A DNA stretch of 64,000 bases, from assembly GCF_000208745.1 (NCBI RefSeq), contig NC_030858.1, positions 27,586,691 through 27,650,690 on the forward strand, read 5' to 3'. The notes under the pieces were generated by a model, which saw only the letters and a list, made by a program, of their open reading frames with translations, had not been told where the DNA came from and did not search any database. Positions within the stretch are counted from its first letter, which is position 1; each line of letters starts with the position of its first letter. This document shows, one piece after another, positions 58,262-64,000 of this stretch. Origin of the DNA: Theobroma cacao. Its lineage: Eukaryota; Streptophyta; Magnoliopsida; Malvales; Malvaceae. Position numbers and translations under genes: made by a program.

Positions 58262-60256
58262 CCGCGAGAGTTATGTTTAAGTAGCCGTTTCAAAGGTTTT
58301 TTCTTACTCTTTCTTTCTTTTCCTTTGTTGTTTTTTTTTTTTTTAATTTTCATCTATTTGCTAATCAGAAAATAATTTATTTATGAAATTTTTTTCAAAA
58401 TAAAATATTTCATAAGAAAAATAATTCTTATTATTTAGCTAAATTATTAAAAATATTTTTGGTTATTTAATTCATTTCATAAAATTAATTTTTATAGCCA
58501 TTCATTTGCAAAAATTTTTCCTTCTTTGTTATGATAGGGATAAATTTTTTTACTATAATATTACAATTTGTCATTGATAAGTAGTATAAAGGTTATTTAT
58601 CATAAATTACTTGAGTAGCTTTTTTTGTTTTAAATTAATAAATTTTATGTCTATCTAAGCAACAAAAAACTAAAAAGATTTTCTAAAACATTTTACTTAC
58701 TACTCAATGTTGGTCATCATTGCTCTTTGTCTCTAATTGTAGCTTCCATTGAAATTGTTATTTGTTGATGTGTTTGGTGTCAAAAGAGCCTTAAATCCAT
58801 TATTTTACTCTTATAAGTTATTTGGTATATACATGTATAAATGACATAAATGTAAGTTACATATGTAATCAAAATCTTGTATTTTATGTTTCGAATATAA
58901 AAGAAAAATAATATAGATAATTCGTAACAAGATCACTCCTAAATCTTCAAGGAAACAAAACTTCTTTTATTATCATTCAATGTGAATGTCTATTGAAAGC
59001 CAAAATCTAGCATTCCTTCATCTCAGATATTATCAATCTCTACTCCTTAACTATTCAACAAATTTCCATTACCAAATAACTCACGACTATTAGCCTTCCT
59101 TGTTGAAACTATTCCTTCAATATGTGATTGATGCTGATAAACTGATAATCATAGTAATGTGACAATGCTAATACAATTCAATCTTTTTATTAGTAAATTA
59201 AAACCAAGCTCAATAAAAGACAAATACTCCATTGAAACATTTAATATTAAAGACCAACCATTAGAAGATTATGCACAAATGCAAGTGAGGAGCATCCTAA
59301 TTTCATACAAAATATGTTGCTTTTTCCTCAAAAAGGAAAAAGAAGAAATTTTTTAGCCAAAATACATGTTAGAAGATTTTATTTGTAGTATACACTTAAA
59401 AAGCATGCATGTCTGCACATCAAATTTTAAATTCAGTGTATATGGGTTTATATGCAAATCTCATATAGAGTCAATATCAAATACATTTTATAAATCAAAC
59501 AAAACATATATCGTTTAACTCAAATAAAACACATATGAACTTTAAACATTAAACAACCAATATAAACCTCATTTATTAAAAATGGTAAGATAGAGAATAA
59601 TAACCAAACTCCTACACATACAACGTTCCAACATCAACCACAATGACCAAAAAATATATAGTTGTGCATGTGCGTAATAGGTTCTAAGGTAAACTTTCAT
59701 AACAGCTCTTGGTTTGATGATTTTCCACTTAACACATGTAGATAGTCGATTTTGGTTATTACTTATTCTCTAAAGAATTACTTTATAACATAATATTGTA
59801 CAGAGAATAATGAGAATAACCATTATAAGTGAAGTACTACTTCACACAAAACAACTACAAGAAGTGAATTACTACTTCACATGATATAATTAGAATAAGT
59901 GGAGCATTAATCAATGTGGAGCAACTAATACAAATAGAACAACTACTTTGCATAGAATAACCACTTTACATAGATAACAGTGAAAGTAATTTGGAATAAA
60001 TGGTAAGGCTCATGGGTTACTTTCATCTAAGGATGTTCGGAGAGTTTGGATTGGTGGCTCAGATGTGGAGGTAGTTAAGAGGTCTCTTTCTTAACTATTT
60101 CCTGAAGTACAAGTGTTTCTCTCGTTTACCTTGTTCTCTTATACTTGTTCACCTATAGCTTATTCTCCTATACTTGTTCAATATAACTTCTTCTCTTATA
60201 ACTATTCATGTACAACTCTTCTTTGTTAGTTTCTATTTGAGAACAAGTCTTATTAC
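58262..60256. other. Intergenic region between CNOT9 and Ogre copy B
   Basis: AT-rich, no gene or transposon ends recognised. It has a loosely repeated AGTGAA-type segment at 59830-59990 and degenerate CTTGTTC-type repeats at 60110-60240. Confidence 0.5.
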
Positions 60257-61048
60257 TGTCGTAACGTGCGGGTCCGGGAACCCGACCCCCAGACGTGAAG
60301 TGAAAACACTTTAAAACTAGGAAAAATTAGGAGTTGCCACCAATCTTTTTTTACTAGGTGCGATTGGTCATCTATTGACTCGATTCTAATCGATGAAGCT
60401 TTAAATTAATTTTAAGCCCACCGAAAAGAACCTTAAACTGGTCTACGTTTTTCTAGATCTAAGTTCGGGAGTACGGTTACGCTCGAAGAAGGATTAGCAC
60501 CCTCGGGATGCCCATTCCATGAACGATACCATTTTTAGATTATCCTATTAGGCTTTAATTTTTAATTTCTCTATTTTCTTAGTTATTATTCTCTTATTTT
60601 ATCTCCTATTTAACCTAAAATGAAATGCAAATATGAGGCAAGATGAAATGATGGCGTGGGATAAAAATATGTCGGACGATTAACCTTTTATCGAGGATAT
60701 TCTCCCGATTCCGCCCATCATACTGGTGGGATCTGAGGTATTCTCTCACCTAAGGAATTATTCGAGAAATTCACCTTCGTAAATTCGACGAATAAATCCC
60801 GTCATAGGGGTCATCGTACGTTTTCTTTTAAAATAATATTTTTGTGCATGATGAACCTAATCCGGGCAAAAGTCTTTTATTAAAGATGTTTCTCGAGCCC
60901 TCCCATCATACTAGTGGGACTCGAGGATATCTTTTCACCTAGAAAACTTTTCAAGAAATACCCGCTTTCACAAGATCCTCGGAAGATCCCATCATCGGGG
61001 CTTAAACTCGAAAACAAAAATATTTATATGATATGATATGCATGATGA

Positions 61049-61085
<37 letters not shown>

Positions 61086-61215
61086 TATGGTAATGCGATT
61101 ATCTATTTTATTATTATCATTTTTTGTCATTTTTTATTATTTAACTATTATTTTCATTTTATTTCATATTATCATAATTTTTATTTTTTTATTCTCCTAT
61201 ATTTTATTATTTATT
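60257..61215 (-). repeat. Truncated left LTR of Ogre element B
   Basis: TGTCGTAACGTG start; collinear with the first ~960 bp of the A LTRs; ends within TTATTCTAAG. It contains a TA dinucleotide run at 61053-61083. Confidence 0.88.
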
Positions 61216-61816
61216 CTAAGCCATAGATTGCCATTGCGAAAACTAGGAGACCTTGTTCATCTTCCATGTGTTTTTTAATATATCCGTTCAAGAAACTCCA
61301 CGGAAGGCATTCTGTGTCTCCTTTCTTCTTCAGATGCTGATCCACTTCTACCGTAGTCATTCCTAACAACTTGGCCAACTTCCGCTGGTGTCCCATCTTT
61401 TGAGCCCTCCAATAAATCTTGTCAAGCTACATATGATCTATTTGGAGTAGAGAGGAGTACTCTTCTATGGTAGGGGTCATGTCCACCTTGTTAAAGACAA
61501 AGCAACGGTATGAAGGATCCCAAAACTGGACGATGGCTTGGAGCATCTGGTCATCAACAAGTATGTATAGGAGCCATGCAATGTGTCCATACTTGCTCTG
61601 AAAATTGTCTCGGTGAGCACGTCTCCACTGTTCCTAAATTCCTATCATCTCTGTGAAGTCATTCTGCTGAAGGTCCAAGTGAACTCTCTCGGGTAAAGTT
61701 GGGATATGTCCTTGAGTCAAATAGTCTCTTTTTTCTTGTTGAATCTGCCCCATCTGTAACTCTATCTCATAGTCATTTCTGTATATGTTGAGCGGACCTA
61801 CTGATGACGATGCCAT
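61216..61816 (-). pseudogene. Ogre B ORF1 5' part
   Basis: ATG at 61816 (MASSSVGPLNIYRNDYEI) and a clean first stretch to a stop near 61634, then ECLPWSFLNGYIKKHMEDEQ near 61300. In this copy two early stops of element A are sense codons (YEIELQMGQIQQE), which shows that A's stops arose later. The frame ends at the deletion junction. Confidence 0.8.
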
Positions 61817-62608
61817 GGATGTAATCGGGATCTCTTAGGTTGAATATTGTGTAGTCAATATTTCTCCTATATGCAATTACGGTGCATGCAAATGAACATG
61901 TAACATGCACATGACAAGCAAAATAAACTTAAGTTAGTATGGTAAAAAGAAAGAATGGAGTGTTAAAAACAATGAGAGAATAATAAGCAATATCATGGGT
62001 ATTATTGTCTACTCCACGATATTTTATTATCTCGTGGCAAAATTTAAAATAGAGGGAGTGGAAGAAATTCCTTCATGTGTACCTATTTATAGGGTATACT
62101 CTTACGGGTATGGCTTTACCTAGGGTTAAGCTGCTCTCGGTATTCTATATGTTGAGCGGGGTTTATAAACAGAGCTAAGGTTCCCAAATCGTTCCTCACT
62201 GTCGTCCATTTGGACTAGTAAGGCACCCCGGTCCTCACCCATTACAAGCTTCAAACGGACTAGGTTTGATTTGAGTGGGAGTCTTCACTAGCCCGTGCGG
62301 AGGTTATCACCTCACAAGAGCGTAGCTACTAAACTCCCTCCTAAAGAGGACATAACCCGGGTGGAGGGTTTATGCATGAATGCAAAATGTGCTCTCTGTG
62401 TGAAGGACAACATCGAGTTTGGAGTAACATTCTCACATCCCTCTATCTTAAATCCCCACAATTATTAAAAGCAATAAAGTAACAAATACGAAATATGCAC
62501 TAAACAAAATATGCAGAACAAATCATCAACACTAAGGAAACATCGAATTATTTAATTATTTAAAGCCTTGGATAACCTATTATTATTTAATGGTTCGACT
62601 CTCGAAAA
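61817..62608 (-). other. Leader of Ogre element B
   Basis: Collinear with 14023-14827 of element A; non-coding. Confidence 0.75.
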
Positions 62609-62626
62609 TCTCTAGTGGAGTCGCCA
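62609..62626 (-). other. tRNA-Arg primer binding site of Ogre element B
   Basis: TCTCTAGTGGAGTCGCCA on the plus strand, with the 3'-terminal 13 bases identical to element A and changes at the outer end. Confidence 0.75.
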
Positions 62627-62628
62627 AC

Positions 62629-63072
62629 TATCGTAATGTGCGGGTCCGGGAACCCGACCGCCAAACTTGAAGTGAAAACGCTCTAAAACTAGGAAAAATT
62701 AGGAGTCACCACCAATCTTTTTTTACTAGGTGCGATTGGCCACCTATTGACTCGATTCTAATCGATGAAGCTTTAAATTAATTTTAAGCCCACCGAAAAA
62801 AACCTTAAACTGGTTTATGTTTTTCTAGATCTAAGTTCGGGAGTACGGTTACGCTCGGAGAAGGATTAGCACCCCCGGGACGCCTATTCCATGAATGGTA
62901 TCATTTTTAGATTATCCTATTAGGCTTTAATTTTTAATTTCGCTATATTTTCTTAGTTATTATTCTCTTATTTTATCTCCTATTTAACCTAAAATAAAAT
63001 ACAAATATTAGGCAAGATGAAATGCATGGCGTGGGATAAAAATATGTCAGACGATTAACCTTTTATCGAGGA
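62629..63072 (-). repeat. Right LTR of Ogre element B, start only
   Basis: TATCGTAATGTGCGGG onward; collinear with the first ~440 bp of the family LTR, then interrupted at 63072 after CGAGGA. Confidence 0.85.
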
Positions 63073-64000
63073 TGTCGTAACGTGCGGGTCCGGGAACCCG
63101 ACCGCCAGACACTAACGTGAAAAAACTCACTAAAAAATTAAACTAGGAGTCGCCACCAATCTTTTTTACTGGGTGTGGTTGGCCACCTAATGACTCGATT
63201 CTAATCGATGAAAACTTAAATTAATTTTAAGTCCACCGAAAAGAACCTTAAACCGGTCTGTGATTTTTTTTAGCTCTAGGTTCGGGAGTACGGTTACGCC
63301 CAGGGAAAGATTAGCACCCCTGGGACGCCCGTTCTATGAACGGTACCATTTTTAGATTATCCTATTGGGTTTTAATTTTTAATTTCACTATATTTCCTTA
63401 ATTATTATTCTTTTATTTTATCTCCTATTTAACTTAAAATGGAATGCAAATGGGTGGCGAGATGAAGTGCATGACGTGAGATAAAAATGCCGGACGAATA
63501 ACCTTTTATCGAGGATATTTTTCCAAATCCGCCCATCATACTGGTGGGACTCGGGATATTCTCTCACCTAGGGAATTATCCGAGAAACTCGCCTTCGCAA
63601 ATTCGACGAATAATTCCCGTCATCAGGGTCATCGTTCGTTTTCTTTTTAAAATAATATTTTTGTGCATAATGAACCTAATTCGGGCAAAAGCCTTTTATT
63701 AAAGACGGTCCTCGAGCCCTCCCATCATGCTGGTGAGACCCGAGGACGTCTTTTCACCTAAAGAACTTTTCGAGAAATACTCGCCTTCGCAAGATCCCTG
63801 AAAGATCCCATCATCGGGGCTTAAACTCGAAAACAGAAATATTTATATGCAATGATATGTATGATGCAATACATATATGCTATGCTAATGCAATTATCTA
63901 TTTTTTTTGTTATTATTAATTATTTTTATTTTATTATATATTTTATTATCATATTTTCTATTCTTATTTCTTATTATTATTTTTTATACTTTACATTTTT
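63073..64000 (-). repeat. LTR of a third Ogre element (C), truncated by the window edge
   Basis: TGTCGTAACGTGCGGG begins inside the B right LTR and runs collinear with the family LTR, with hairpin modules at 63532 and 63721. It differs from A and B near the start (CCAGACACTAACGTGAAAAA). The rest of C lies beyond the window; minus orientation is inferred from family collinearity. Confidence 0.82.

Larger units (their letters stand above)
60257..63072 (-). mobile_element. Ogre element B, large internal deletion
   Basis: The same family as element A. It keeps the first ~960 bp of a left LTR (60257-61215), then jumps into the 5' part of ORF1 (61216-61816), the leader, a primer site at 62609-62626 and the right LTR from 62629, which is broken at 63072 by another LTR. 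The remaining LTR, pol, gag and the rest of ORF1 are missing. Both LTRs share a family variant near their start (AAAACTAGGAAAAATTAGGA) that A lacks, so they are one element. Confidence 0.85.

Noticed and set aside
61050..61278. Small frames over the TA-rich LTR segment
   Set aside because: They translate a TA dinucleotide run and LTR sequence, with no protein character.

Overview
The window is nuclear DNA of a dicot plant. It is AT-rich and intron-bearing, and most of it is LTR retrotransposons and other repeats. The DUF7745-type extra ORF in the Tat/Ogre elements suggests Malvaceae (cotton relatives); that placement comes from memory of such proteins and is not proven by the sequence.

Two host genes can be read exon by exon. 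(1) 29581-37751, plus strand, seven exons, 2,310 residues: a multidomain enzyme with an FAD-dependent oxidoreductase, a fatty-acyl-AMP ligase, a phosphopantetheine carrier domain and three membrane-anchored left-handed beta-helix modules. A region resembling the catalase / coral allene-oxide-synthase heme fold lies between the second and third modules. It looks like a single-chain assembly line for oxidising, activating and modifying acyl chains, and is the most unusual item here. (2) 46891-58055, minus strand, nine coding exons spread over 11 kb: the CCR4-NOT subunit CNOT9/RCD1. Its second exon is tandemly duplicated, and only 37 nt separate the copies, which points to mutually exclusive splicing. 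A possible small gene (28231-28500, minus) lies head to head with gene 1.

Layout: 1-386 and 17880-20840 are the two halves of a decayed LINE (minus strand), split by a 17.5-kb Tat/Ogre Ty3-gypsy element (387-17874, minus) with a perfect 5-bp target duplication. 21420-21722 is a MITE. 22061-27805 is a decayed Ty1-copia element (plus) with a solo LTR of another family nested in its RNase H region. 28231-37852 is the gene island. 38269-43168 is a second decayed Ty1-copia element (minus). 43394-45127 is a candidate inverted-repeat element holding a minisatellite that reverses orientation. 46891-58260 is the CNOT9 gene with repeats in its introns. 60257-63072 is an internally deleted second Ogre copy, and a third Ogre LTR begins at 63073 inside it and runs off the window.

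The gene island is flanked on both sides by dead copia elements. The Ogre copies at the two ends share LTR hairpins and tRNA-Arg primer sites, so they belong to one family.
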